A stretch of 64,000 bases of DNA from Alphaproteobacteria bacterium (lineage in GTDB: Bacteria; Pseudomonadota; Alphaproteobacteria; Micropepsales; Micropepsaceae), in NCBI GenBank assembly GCA_025924715.1, contig JAICHV010000003.1:1-64000 (forward strand), written 5' to 3'. A model generated the notes under the pieces. That model ran no database searches. It was not told where the DNA came from and was given only the letters and a program-made list of their open reading frames with translations. A program made the position numbers and the translations under genes. Numbering within the stretch: position 1 is the stretch's first letter; every line of letters starts with the position of its first letter. Shown one piece after another: positions 9,306-17,769 of the stretch.

Positions 9306-10810
9306 CAGGAACCATCCTTACCGGCAAGGCCGGACAAAACCCAGGACGCGGATTCCAGCTTTTTGCGCGCATCCTGCCGGCTGCCGGTGACCGGCACCGA
9401 TAGAGCGACCAGGCTTGCGCCGCCGTCGCCGCGCAGAAGATTGCGCAGGGCCATCCATTTCAGCGCGGTACCGCTGGTGGTGAAGCGGCCGTCCTTCCAA
9501 TAAGACCACCACACCAGCCGCGTCTCGCCGGCCGAGGACAGCAAAAATTCCTGGAAGGGCACCGCCTGATTGCTCACGTTTGGATATACGTCCGCGTGAG
9601 AGACCAGATTGTAGCGCTGCTCATCCCACAGCCGCTGCGGCGCCACCACCAGGGTATCGTCCTTGCCGGTGCCGGCGTAATAATCGACCAGCACATCGAC
9701 GGGGTCACCACCGGCCTGGCGCATCGAAAAACGAGTGCTCTTGTCGGCCGGCGGCAGATCGGGCTGCCAGGGGCTGGTGGCGGCGCCGACCTTCCAAGCG
9801 GCCCGCGCCGGCCGCGCCAGCACCGGCTCGCCGTGACGCATCAGGCTCTGCTGAGTCTGGGCCAAAGCCGGCGGCATGCAGGCCAGAAAAATCGCGGGGA
9901 TGGCCAGCCAGAGGCCGGAGCCGGTCTGTTTGGCGCGCAAAACCGGAGGCTGCTGCTCGGCCGGCACCTCGTCGCGATAACGGCCGGCGATGGCGAACAG
10001 CGCGAGCAGGATCAGGACCGAAAAACCCCAGCCATAGACAATGTGATCGGCGCCGGTGGCCAGGCGATTGTTGCTCCAATGCGCGATCAGCACGATCCCC
10101 AGCGCCCGGATGCCATTGGCGATCACGGGAATGACGATCGAGGCCGCCATGAAGAGCGCCATCTTATAAGGACGGCGAAAGGCGCAATAGGCAAAGACCG
10201 TACCCAGCACGATGGTGGCGATCAGGAAGCGCAAGCCGGCACAGGCTTCCGCCACCTCGAACGTGCCGTTCGCCAACTGGATCACATTGCCTTCGGTATA
10301 ATGCAAGATGCCAAGGAAGGTCAGGCCATGGGAGACGAAGGCGGTGGTCAGGCTTTGCAAGGGCGGCACCAGATATTGCCCCATCGGAACCAGGAAGAGC
10401 AGAAACAGACAGGGGAACAGGATGGTTCGCACCACACCGGGGCCCAGCAACAGCAGAAGCAAAGCCTCGAACTGGAGCATGACCGCGAGCTGCTCGGCTT
10501 CATTGATGGCGGCAGCCTTCCCCACCAGCCACAGCAGCGCCACGGGGATCATGATCCACATCGCCGAGGCGTAAAATTGCGGATGGGCTTTGGCCAAATA
10601 GCGGCGGCGCCGCCAAATCAGCCAAACGGAAATTGGAACGACCAGAAAGCAATGCGAATAGGTGGGAGAGATCCACCAGATCTGAACGGCGCGGGCAATA
10701 TCGCCCTGATAGGCGAAGGCCCATAAGATCATCGCCGCCGCCAGCAGGCCCAGATGCAGCGGCCAACGCGTGGCGCCATAGGCCGGCTGGGCGACGGCAC
10801 TACTCGACAC
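9305..10810 (-). CDS. xrtA: Exosortase A fused to EpsI domain
   Basis: 501 aa with a GTG start at 10810, preceded by GGGAGG six bases upstream. The N-terminal ~280 residues are a multi-pass membrane exosortase with the catalytic triad visible: Cys190 in EACAGLR, Arg235 in NGIRALG and His256 in GADHIVYGW. After about residue 310 comes a soluble EpsI-type domain (DVLVDYYAG, ETRLVWWSYW). Exosortase A cleaves PEP-CTERM proteins at the inner membrane and is tied to exopolysaccharide assembly. Overlaps the upstream glycosyltransferase by 11 bases and the downstream asnB by one. The only visible substrate in the window lies at 42.3 kb. Confidence 0.95.
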   Translation of the reverse strand: MSSSAVAQPAYGATRWPLHLGLLAAAMILWAFAYQGDIARAVQIWWISPTYSHCFLVVPISVWLIWRRRRYLAKAHPQFYASAMWIMIPVALLWLVGKAAAINEAEQLAVMLQFEALLLLLLGPGVVRTILFPCLFLLFLVPMGQYLVPPLQSLTTAFVSHGLTFLGILHYTEGNVIQLANGTFEVAEACAGLRFLIATIVLGTVFAYCAFRRPYKMALFMAASIVIPVIANGIRALGIVLIAHWSNNRLATGADHIVYGWGFSVLILLALFAIAGRYRDEVPAEQQPPVLRAKQTGSGLWLAIPAIFLACMPPALAQTQQSLMRHGEPVLARPARAAWKVGAATSPWQPDLPPADKSTRFSMRQAGGDPVDVLVDYYAGTGKDDTLVVAPQRLWDEQRYNLVSHADVYPNVSNQAVPFQEFLLSSAGETRLVWWSYWKDGRFTTSGTALKWMALRNLLRGDGGASLVALSVPVTGSRQDARKKLESASWVLSGLAGKDGS

Positions 10811-12080
10811 CGGCGGCCTCCCTCAGTCCGAAATGCGGAAGCGTCTGGGGGGCGGCCAAAGGCGCGGGCGCGCCGCTTTCCAACAGCCGATCGAAATCGG
10901 CAAGGCTTCGGGACCAGTCATGATGGCGCTCGACATAGCGCCGGCCGAGAAAAGCAAGCCCGGCGGCGGTGATGGGATCGAAAGTCCGCAGCACCGCGTC
11001 GGCGAATGCGTCGGGCTCATCTTCAATCAGCACATGACGCTGCGGTGTCACCGCCAGCGCCCGGGTGGCGGCCGTGGTGGCGACCACGGGCCGGCGCATT
11101 GCCATCGCTTCCAGGACCTTGTTCTGCACGCCGCGGGCGATTTGCAGGGGGGCGACCACGACCTCGGCATGGGCGAGATAGGGGCGCATATCGGGCACGC
11201 GGCCAACCACCGTCACGCCCGGCATGTCGGCCAGCAGGCCCGGAGGCGGATTGGCCCCGACGACGAAGAATTGCAGCGATGGGATGGTGCGCAGCAAATT
11301 GGGAAGCACCTGGGTGGCGAACCATTGCGCGCCTTCGATGTTCGGCCGGTAATCCATCAAGCCGGTCATTACGATCGGCCGCTTGCCGGACGGAAACGGG
11401 GATGCAAAAGCGCGGTCGGGCTGAAAATAATTCAGATCGACGCCATTGCCGATGCTGACGATGCGGCCTGCGCTTTCCGGCGCCATGCCGGCGAAGGTGG
11501 CGGCCTCGAAGGGCGAAACCAGCACCGTGTGTCCGAAGGCGGCGGCGGCGCGGCGTTCCAGCCGGGCCACGCTGGCGGCTTCATAGCGATAGAGAAATCT
11601 GCGCGGTCCTGGCGTCGCCTGCGCATATTGGCGCCATTTGTCGGAATCCACATCCACCAGATCCAGGATGGAGCGCGAGACATCCAAGCGCGGTTCACCC
11701 ATCACCAGGGGCGCCATCGCCGAGCCGAAAGCGATCGCCCGGCGGATGGAATGCTGCCGCACCACCTGGCTGATCCAGTTTTTGAACCGCCGGCCGCCGA
11801 AATATTCCTCGCTGAGGGAGCGGCCCCTGGTTACCGCCAGCGCGGCGCGCGCGCCCGCGACCCTGCGATCCAGCGGCAAAAACAGGCATTCGCCGCCCAG
11901 CATCTTGCGCAACGTGTCGGCATGTCTGAGGTCGTCGGGATCGTCGACATTGCAGCCCAGATGAATGCGATAGCGGGGCGACAGGTGCTTCAGGATCGCA
12001 TGGGCCCGGATCTTATCCCCTTTGTTGGGGGGATAAGGCATGCGGTGGGACAGAAACAGCAGATCGGGAGGGGCCGCCAT
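10800..12080 (-). CDS. Glycosyltransferase family 4, PEP-CTERM/XrtA-associated (TIGR03087-like)
   Basis: 426 aa from the ATG at 12080, which overlaps the deacetylase stop (TGATG); the longer track start at 12263 lies inside that gene and is rejected. N-terminus LLFLSHRMPYPPNKGDKIR is the donor-domain opening of the PEP-CTERM-associated sugar transferases, and the C-terminal Rossmann half has VAPLQIARGVQNKVLEAMAM, the nucleotide-sugar site. It would add one sugar to the lipid-linked repeat unit on the cytoplasmic face. Sits in the tightly overlapped operon between the deacetylase and exosortase genes. Confidence 0.9.
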   Translation of the reverse strand: MAAPPDLLFLSHRMPYPPNKGDKIRAHAILKHLSPRYRIHLGCNVDDPDDLRHADTLRKMLGGECLFLPLDRRVAGARAALAVTRGRSLSEEYFGGRRFKNWISQVVRQHSIRRAIAFGSAMAPLVMGEPRLDVSRSILDLVDVDSDKWRQYAQATPGPRRFLYRYEAASVARLERRAAAAFGHTVLVSPFEAATFAGMAPESAGRIVSIGNGVDLNYFQPDRAFASPFPSGKRPIVMTGLMDYRPNIEGAQWFATQVLPNLLRTIPSLQFFVVGANPPPGLLADMPGVTVVGRVPDMRPYLAHAEVVVAPLQIARGVQNKVLEAMAMRRPVVATTAATRALAVTPQRHVLIEDEPDAFADAVLRTFDPITAAGLAFLGRRYVERHHDWSRSLADFDRLLESGAPAPLAAPQTLPHFGLREAAGVE

Positions 12081-12991
12081 CACGCCTCCGCAACGGGAAA
12101 TATCCGGTCGATCCGGTCCCAGGAAAATCGCGCCAGAAGGGATCCGATCCGCCGCGCCGTGCGGCCGAGATTGGTGTAATGGCGCAAGGCCGATTTCAGG
12201 GGCAGACCGGAAATCCGCGGTTGTCCGGGATCGATCTCCCAGGGGTGGAAATAAAATACGCAAGGGCGCTTTTCGCGGTCGCGGATATGCGACAGCGTCG
12301 CCAGCGACAGCGACAGCGGCAGGAGCCGGAAATAGCCGCCTCCCCCGCTTGGCCAGTTACGGCCCAGCAGCCGCACCGAACTGACCGGGATTTCCAGGAA
12401 TTGCTGCCCGGCAAAAGGATAGAACGCGTGGCGGGGGGCTTCGGGCATCCCGTAAGCGTCATGATGGATCGGGTAGATGCTCGAACTGTAGCAATAGCCC
12501 GCGCCTTCCAGCACATCGAGCGCCCAAAGATTGCGCGCCGAAATCGAAAAACATGGCGCGCGATAGCCGCGCACGGCTTTGCCGCTTATGTCCTCCAGCA
12601 GCGATTTGGAGCGAGAGATATCGTCTTCAAATTCCGTCCGGCTTACCCGATCGGCGCGCTGATGATGAAACCCATGCGAGGCAAGTTCGTGACCCTGCTC
12701 CGCAACCCTGCGGATCAGCGCCGGATAGCGCTCCGCAATCCAGCCCAGGGTGAAGAAAGTGCCTTTGGCGCCCGCCGCCTCGAACATCTCCAGGATATGT
12801 TCGACATTGCGTTCGATCCGGCATTCATGGCTATCCCAGGCGTCGCGGTCGATCCGGCCGGCAAAGGCTTCGACCTGGAAATAATCCTCGACGTCGACCG
12901 TCAAGGCGTTGCCGGACCCGGCGGTTTCGCGCACCGGGCGCGCCGCCCAGGACCGCACATCTGCCATCGACATGGGTGCATACATGTTCAT
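12080..12991 (-). CDS. Polysaccharide deacetylase, XrtA system type
   Basis: 303 aa. NodB-homology deacetylase with the catalytic/metal Asp motif TVDVEDYF (about residues 31-38) and zinc His pair SHGFHH (about 105-110), then RGYRAPCFS and the C-terminal HPWEID. These match the PEP-CTERM-associated deacetylase family (TIGR03006), which would remove acetyl groups from amino sugars of the exopolysaccharide. No signal peptide is obvious. The ATG at 12991 overlaps the ATPase stop (ATGA) and its stop overlaps the next start (TGATG). Confidence 0.92.
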   Translation of the reverse strand: MNMYAPMSMADVRSWAARPVRETAGSGNALTVDVEDYFQVEAFAGRIDRDAWDSHECRIERNVEHILEMFEAAGAKGTFFTLGWIAERYPALIRRVAEQGHELASHGFHHQRADRVSRTEFEDDISRSKSLLEDISGKAVRGYRAPCFSISARNLWALDVLEGAGYCYSSSIYPIHHDAYGMPEAPRHAFYPFAGQQFLEIPVSSVRLLGRNWPSGGGGYFRLLPLSLSLATLSHIRDREKRPCVFYFHPWEIDPGQPRISGLPLKSALRHYTNLGRTARRIGSLLARFSWDRIDRIFPVAEA

Positions 12992-13983
12992 CCGGAGACC
13001 ACGTCATGGTCCCGGTCCCCCAAAACGGAGCGCAGATAATTTAGCAGGGCGGCGGCGGCCCCATCCGCGGGCGAGCTGGAAACGCCAAGCTTCTGCTCGA
13101 TCCGGTCCAGCCGCGCCGACAAGGCCATATCGGGCACCGAAACAGTTTCGCGCATAGCCGGCTGAGGCTGCGGCCCCTCCGATCCCAGATCGGCCGCGAC
13201 CCGTTCGACATCCTCGGCGGCAAAGTGATGCAGCTTTTCGAGAAAACCGTACAGCAAAAGCCGGCTGCACAGGGCATTGATGCGGCGCGGAACGCCGCCG
13301 GTTTCGCGGAAAATTGCGTCGATGGCGCCCTGTTCGAGTTTGGGATCGTTCAGCCAGCCGGCCTTCAGCATCCGGTGGTTGATGTATTTGCCGACCTCAT
13401 CGCGCTCCATCGGGCCCAGGTGATAGGAGGTGACCACGCGTTGACGCAGTTGCTCCAGCTCGGGATTGGCCAGCACCTGGCGAAATTGCGGCTGGCCGAC
13501 CAGAAAGGTCTGGAAAGGCGCCGTGCTGCCGATCTGAAAATTGGACAGCATGCGCAACTCTTCCAAGGCGCTGATGGACAGATTTTGCGCCTCATCGACG
13601 ATCAGCAGGGCGCGGCGCCCCTTGCGATGCCAATGTTCGAAGGCCGACTGCAATTTCAGCAACATCGCGCTTTTTTCGGATGGGATATCGCCGATACCGA
13701 AAGCGCCCAGCACCAGGCGGATAAGGTCCGAGCCGGACACCATGGTGGTGACGACATGGGCGGCCACGATCCGGCGCGAGTCCAGACAGGCGCATAACTG
13801 CTTGACCAGCGTGGTTTTGCCGGCGCCCACCTCGCCGGTGACGACGATAAACCCCTCCCCCCGCTTGATGCCGTAAATCAGATGGGCCATGGCCTGTGAA
13901 TGGACATCGCTGTCGTAATAAAAGCGATGATCCGGAGTGAGCAGGAACGGCTCCGCCTGCAGCCTGTAGTATTCCAGATACAT
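12988..13983 (-). CDS. XrtA/PEP-CTERM-associated AAA ATPase (GspA/ExeA-like)
   Basis: 331 aa from ATG 13983; the 576-aa track ORF runs back into the kinase gene in another frame and is rejected. Opens MYLEYYRLQAEPF, the standard start of ExeA/TIGR03015 ATPases, with Walker A GEVGAGKTTL (about residues 50-59) and Walker B LLIVDEAQNL. Family members sit beside exosortase genes and are presumed to power assembly or secretion of exopolysaccharide components. The C-terminal ~60 residues are poorly conserved. Overlaps the kinase upstream (TGATG) and the deacetylase downstream (ATGA). Confidence 0.92.
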   Translation of the reverse strand: MYLEYYRLQAEPFLLTPDHRFYYDSDVHSQAMAHLIYGIKRGEGFIVVTGEVGAGKTTLVKQLCACLDSRRIVAAHVVTTMVSGSDLIRLVLGAFGIGDIPSEKSAMLLKLQSAFEHWHRKGRRALLIVDEAQNLSISALEELRMLSNFQIGSTAPFQTFLVGQPQFRQVLANPELEQLRQRVVTSYHLGPMERDEVGKYINHRMLKAGWLNDPKLEQGAIDAIFRETGGVPRRINALCSRLLLYGFLEKLHHFAAEDVERVAADLGSEGPQPQPAMRETVSVPDMALSARLDRIEQKLGVSSSPADGAAAALLNYLRSVLGDRDHDVVSG

Positions 13984-14960
13984 CAGGGAACGCCTGGCTC
14001 GGCGACCATCTGCGGATCGGTCATGTTTCCGACCGCGGCCCCGGAGGAGCCGTGGTAATTGTAATAGTAAGTCTCCCGCCGCCAGCGGGGAGATTTGTTG
14101 AACAACAGACTGACATGGGGGCAAGGCGCCAGATGCTCCAGCGCTTCGCGCAACTGGTGCCTGGAAGTCTGCTGCGCCGCCACCACCATGATGGCGTGAT
14201 CGATATGGGTGGCGAGAGCGGCCGGTTCGGGGCTGATCACCGGCGAGCAATCGATCACCACGAAGAGATCGGGATAGAGGCGCGCCAGTTCGGCAAAAAT
14301 CTCTTCCATCCGCGCGCTCGCCATCAGTTCGGATGCCCGGGGATTGGATGTGCCTGAGAACATGACGCTTAAATTTTCGACATCGGCGCAGGAATGGATC
14401 GCATCCGCAACGCTGGCGACCCGGCCATCCAGCACATCGATAAGACCGGCACGGTTCTGCTGACCGGTGAAATAATCGAACAGCGAAGGCTTGACGGCGT
14501 CCCCATCGATCAGCAGGACATGCATGTTGCGCTCCGCCGCGAGCACCGCCGCCAGGTTGAGCGCGGTGAAGGTCTTGCCTTCCCCCGGCATGGCGGAGGT
14601 CACCAGCACGGTGCTGGGACGCCCTTCGCGTGTCTTGGCTTCCTGCATCGCCAGAAGCAGGCGGCGCTTGACGGTGCGGAACTCGTTCAGCGTGGCGATA
14701 TCCGCATTGCCGGGACAAATGATCTTGTCGTCCCGAAATCGCGCATAATTGAGACGCAATTCCGACGCGCCCCGGCTTTCGCGCATGATCGGTCCACGAT
14801 CCTGGGCGCGCCGGCTGCTTTCCGCCAGCAAATCGTCCCCGAGCCGGCTGGAGATCACATCGGGGGCGGGTGCCACGGGCTGGCCCAGGACCGAACGCTC
14901 CAGCCCCATCGTCATCGCCCGCTGCACCAGATTTAAACCGCTCGCCTTCTTATTATCCAC
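13983..14960 (-). CDS. CpsD/CapB-type tyrosine kinase, XrtA system
   Basis: About 325 aa. I choose the GTG at 14960 because GAGG sits seven bases before it; the track start is another GTG at 14984, overlapping the chain-length gene. BY-kinase features: deviant Walker A SAMPGEGKTFTALNL, Walker A' LLIDGDAVKP and Walker B FVVIDCSPV. The C-terminus carries a tyrosine cluster (RETYYYNYHG) suited to autophosphorylation. With the adjacent Wzz-like protein it forms the usual two-part chain-length control module of Wzy-type polysaccharide export. Confidence 0.9.
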   Translation of the reverse strand: MDNKKASGLNLVQRAMTMGLERSVLGQPVAPAPDVISSRLGDDLLAESSRRAQDRGPIMRESRGASELRLNYARFRDDKIICPGNADIATLNEFRTVKRRLLLAMQEAKTREGRPSTVLVTSAMPGEGKTFTALNLAAVLAAERNMHVLLIDGDAVKPSLFDYFTGQQNRAGLIDVLDGRVASVADAIHSCADVENLSVMFSGTSNPRASELMASARMEEIFAELARLYPDLFVVIDCSPVISPEPAALATHIDHAIMVVAAQQTSRHQLREALEHLAPCPHVSLLFNKSPRWRRETYYYNYHGSSGAAVGNMTDPQMVAEPGVP

Positions 14961-14968
14961 GTCGCACC

Positions 14969-16513
14969 TCAAAATACATGCCACTGCGATATCAGGATCA
15001 GCACCCCATAGAGGGCTGCCAACATCGCCAAACCGCTCGTCATCATCACCGCCGAGTGCCGCATTTCGAGTTGCTGCGACACCGCATTCACCCGGCTGAC
15101 GGAGCCCAGGACGGGCAAACCGAAGGCTTCCAGCAATTCGTCACTCACCGCGAAGGAATCCTCGTTCAGGTAGAGTGCAAAGGTGGCCACGATACCGGCG
15201 GCAATGCCCAGGGCCAGGATCACGCTGTTCAGCATCATCCGGTTGGGACTGACCGGCGCATCCGGTTTGCGGGGCGGTTCGATCACCCGGAAAATGGTGT
15301 CCGATTCCTGATCGCCCACCGCACGGGAAAGACGGGCCGCTTCGCGCCGTGACAAGAGGTCCTGATAATTCTTGTGAATGACGTCATAATCGCGGTCCAG
15401 ATCGTGATATTGCCGGGCAACGGTTTCGGCCTGCGCCATGTCGTTGCGCGCCCGCAGTTCATTCGCGGTCGCCTGGGCCAGGCGGCGCTGCTGCAACACC
15501 ACGCTGGTTTGGGCGTCGGCAAGCTTGCTCTGCAGGTTGATATAGACAGGGTTCGGCACGCCTTGATGACCGCTATAGGGACTGCTTGCGCTGCCGGAGC
15601 TCGAGGCCTGCGCCTTGAGCCGCTCCACCAACTGGCGGGCGGCGACCACATCGGGATGCTTGTCGGTAAAGCGCGCCTGCAGATTGTTCAGCGCCGATTG
15701 GGCCTGCTCCAGGTCCTGGGAACCGCCGCTGGGCGTGCCGTTATTGACCACCATCGGAGGCGCCGCTTCGACCCGCATCGTGGGCGATACGGAACGCAGT
15801 TGCGCGGAGAGGTTGTCGCGCCGCGCGATCTCGATGCCCAACTGGTTTTGCGCGTCCAGCAATTCGCTATGGGCCTTGTCGATCATCACGCTGGCGTCGC
15901 CGTTGACGCCGGAGAGATATTCCATATTGGCGGTCTGGAAATCGGCGCGGCGCTTTTCCATGTCGCGCAACTGTTTTTCGTAGCCGGCGATCTGCTGGTC
16001 CAGGAAGGATTCGACACCGTTGACGTTGCGGCGCTCGCTGCCGATGTTGGAATTCACCAAAAGCGACACCAGCGACTGGGTCACGCTCTGCGCCGTGGCG
16101 GGGTTGCTGTTGGTATAGGCGATGTTGAAAAGATTCTTGGTATCCAGCGGCCGCAGGGTGATGTTTTTCTGAATCTCGTCCGCCCGGGCCGAAAGCTGCG
16201 CCTGCGAGGCATGCACCAGGCTGGGATCGGACAGTTTGGCGACTTGCTCGATATTCGGCCGGGTGACCAAGGTGCGCATCATCACCTCGACTTCCTGGTC
16301 GACATTGGGGGTGATTGTCATGCCCGCCATCAACGGACGCATGACGGTATCGGTATCAATATAGACCTTGGCGGCAGACTCATACTTGTTCGGAATGGCG
16401 AAGATAACCAGCCAACCCACGAGACAAACCGCCCAGGTCACCGCCAAGCCCCACCAGCGATAGCGCCACATTCCGGCGAGGCGGCTAAACAGGAAGATCT
16501 TCCAATACTGCAT
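14969..16513 (-). CDS. Chain-length determinant protein (Wzz/GNVR type), XrtA system
   Basis: 514 aa. N-terminal transmembrane segment (about 22-38), a Wzz domain beginning YESAAKVYIDTDTVM, a long coiled-coil middle with Gln/Ala-rich helices, the GNVR-like RLSRAVGDQESDTIFRVIEPP before the second membrane segment (about 425-445), and a third hydrophobic C-terminal helix. Matches the PEP-CTERM-associated chain-length family (TIGR03007). It is the first gene of the overlapped operon running to asnB; ribosome site GGGGGAT precedes ATG 16513. Confidence 0.92.
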   Translation of the reverse strand: MQYWKIFLFSRLAGMWRYRWWGLAVTWAVCLVGWLVIFAIPNKYESAAKVYIDTDTVMRPLMAGMTITPNVDQEVEVMMRTLVTRPNIEQVAKLSDPSLVHASQAQLSARADEIQKNITLRPLDTKNLFNIAYTNSNPATAQSVTQSLVSLLVNSNIGSERRNVNGVESFLDQQIAGYEKQLRDMEKRRADFQTANMEYLSGVNGDASVMIDKAHSELLDAQNQLGIEIARRDNLSAQLRSVSPTMRVEAAPPMVVNNGTPSGGSQDLEQAQSALNNLQARFTDKHPDVVAARQLVERLKAQASSSGSASSPYSGHQGVPNPVYINLQSKLADAQTSVVLQQRRLAQATANELRARNDMAQAETVARQYHDLDRDYDVIHKNYQDLLSRREAARLSRAVGDQESDTIFRVIEPPRKPDAPVSPNRMMLNSVILALGIAAGIVATFALYLNEDSFAVSDELLEAFGLPVLGSVSRVNAVSQQLEMRHSAVMMTSGLAMLAALYGVLILISQWHVF

Positions 16514-16601
16514 TCAATATCCCCCACAGCGGAAAATGGCGGCAACAAATAACACGCAGGCTTCCCCAGTCGGCGCGAGACGAGTTTCTCGCGGGGGTGT
16601 A

Positions 16602-16626
16602 AACCGCCTGAACGGCGATCCGTTCC
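16602..16626 (-). promoter_or_regulatory. Possible EcfG-type promoter, one mismatch
   Basis: Minus strand GGAAC (16626-16622), 16 bases, then GGTT (16605-16602); consensus is GGAAC-N16/17-CGTT. It lies about 90 bases before the chain-length gene and could drive the xrtA operon. An imperfect sigma-54-like match (GCGCAC-N5-TTGC) also exists at 16688-16674. The 266-base gap otherwise shows nothing. Confidence 0.35.
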
Positions 16627-16779
16627 TTGTGGTTCTGCCGCCGACGCATCGATCGTTGGATTTGGTAAAACCGGCAACAGTTGTGCGCGGTCCCGCACAT
16701 TTGCGGGATCTGCGAGCGTCCCGGTTGTCAATCGCGCTTACGCTTTTCCGGTTCCGCCTGCCGCGTCGGGATCGGCCGC

Positions 16780-17727
16780 TTACTGCGCCGCTTGCAGAGC
16801 GCCGTCGCAGCATGCGGGCGGGGAACGCAGCGCCTTCAAGGCTGCGGCGGTATAATCGCGGTAGGTCGTGCCGGCATAACGATAGGTGCCTACAAAGTGC
16901 AAAAAGCAGGCCTCCCGCGGAACCGTGTCGCCCCAGTAATTGCGGTACTTGGCATAGGGCAGCAGCAGCGGAGCGGCGCTATTGGCCACGACGTAATTCG
17001 AGGTGACCTGCTCGCTACCCCAGCTCGCCCATTTGTCGCGGCCGACCAGTGTTTCGGCAAAGTGGCTGAACGCTTCGGCGGCCGGTTTCATGCCACCCCC
17101 CCGCGCGAAGCCGGCAAAGCCGGCACAGCCGCGCACATAAAAGCGGCTTTCCGCCTCGGGGTGCCGATCCAAGTTGCGCTCCACCACCTGCTGAACATGG
17201 TTCCCGGCCTCAGTTCGGTACGCGGCGGAAAACGCCGCCAATGTCATCAAGCCCTTGTCCCCCGCCGACTTCTCTCCCAGCAAGGTGAAGCTTCGATTGG
17301 CCCCGACGGCCTGTTTGATCTCCGGCAAATCCCCGATGGTGACGGTGTCCGAATCGAGCTGGATGACATAATCGTCCCTCGTCAGGTCCAGAAGGGTCAG
17401 CAATCTTTCCCAGCAGCCCCCCCGGGGGCAATCGCCGGTCCGTACTTCATCCAAGCGGTATACCGCCGGCTTGCCCAGATGATGGGACAGCAACCGCCGA
17501 TCCCGGGCGGTCAGGGTGCCGTCGTCCAGGATGACCACCCGCCCCAGCCCCAGCCGCGAATGCAGCGATTTGACCGCGACCAGATAGGGAAGAACCACTT
17601 TGGTCCCGATCATCGAGAACAGCACCAAACGGTCGTCGGTGGGACATATGGGGGGCGTGCGCAGGACCTGCCGGGCGACATGATAATGCTCGGCTTGCCG
17701 GACCCATTTGAGAAATCTGCTGATCAA
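16780..17727 (-). CDS. Putative GT-A-fold glycosyltransferase, unassigned
   Basis: 315 aa with a TTG start at 17727 preceded by AGGGTG eight bases upstream. I do not recognise a named family. The order of elements suggests a nucleotide-diphospho-sugar transferase: a hydrophobic strand LVLFSMIG, a helix LVAVKSLHSR, RVVILDDG, then DYVIQLDSDT near residue 122, a DxD-like metal site. The C-terminal half is Cys- and aromatic-rich (FYVRGCAGFAGFARGG). No membrane segments. It follows the flippase gene by 42 bases on the same strand and is probably cotranscribed, so a sugar-transfer role is inferred from position and the DxD. Confidence 0.6.
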   Translation of the reverse strand: MISRFLKWVRQAEHYHVARQVLRTPPICPTDDRLVLFSMIGTKVVLPYLVAVKSLHSRLGLGRVVILDDGTLTARDRRLLSHHLGKPAVYRLDEVRTGDCPRGGCWERLLTLLDLTRDDYVIQLDSDTVTIGDLPEIKQAVGANRSFTLLGEKSAGDKGLMTLAAFSAAYRTEAGNHVQQVVERNLDRHPEAESRFYVRGCAGFAGFARGGGMKPAAEAFSHFAETLVGRDKWASWGSEQVTSNYVVANSAAPLLLPYAKYRNYWGDTVPREACFLHFVGTYRYAGTTYRDYTAAALKALRSPPACCDGALQAAQ

Positions 17728-17769
17728 GGTCTTTTCACCCTGGGCTGTGCAACGCGGGTCATCAGCGGT

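Noticed and set aside
15374-16552. 392-aa plus-strand ORF
   Set aside because: Antisense of the chain-length gene.
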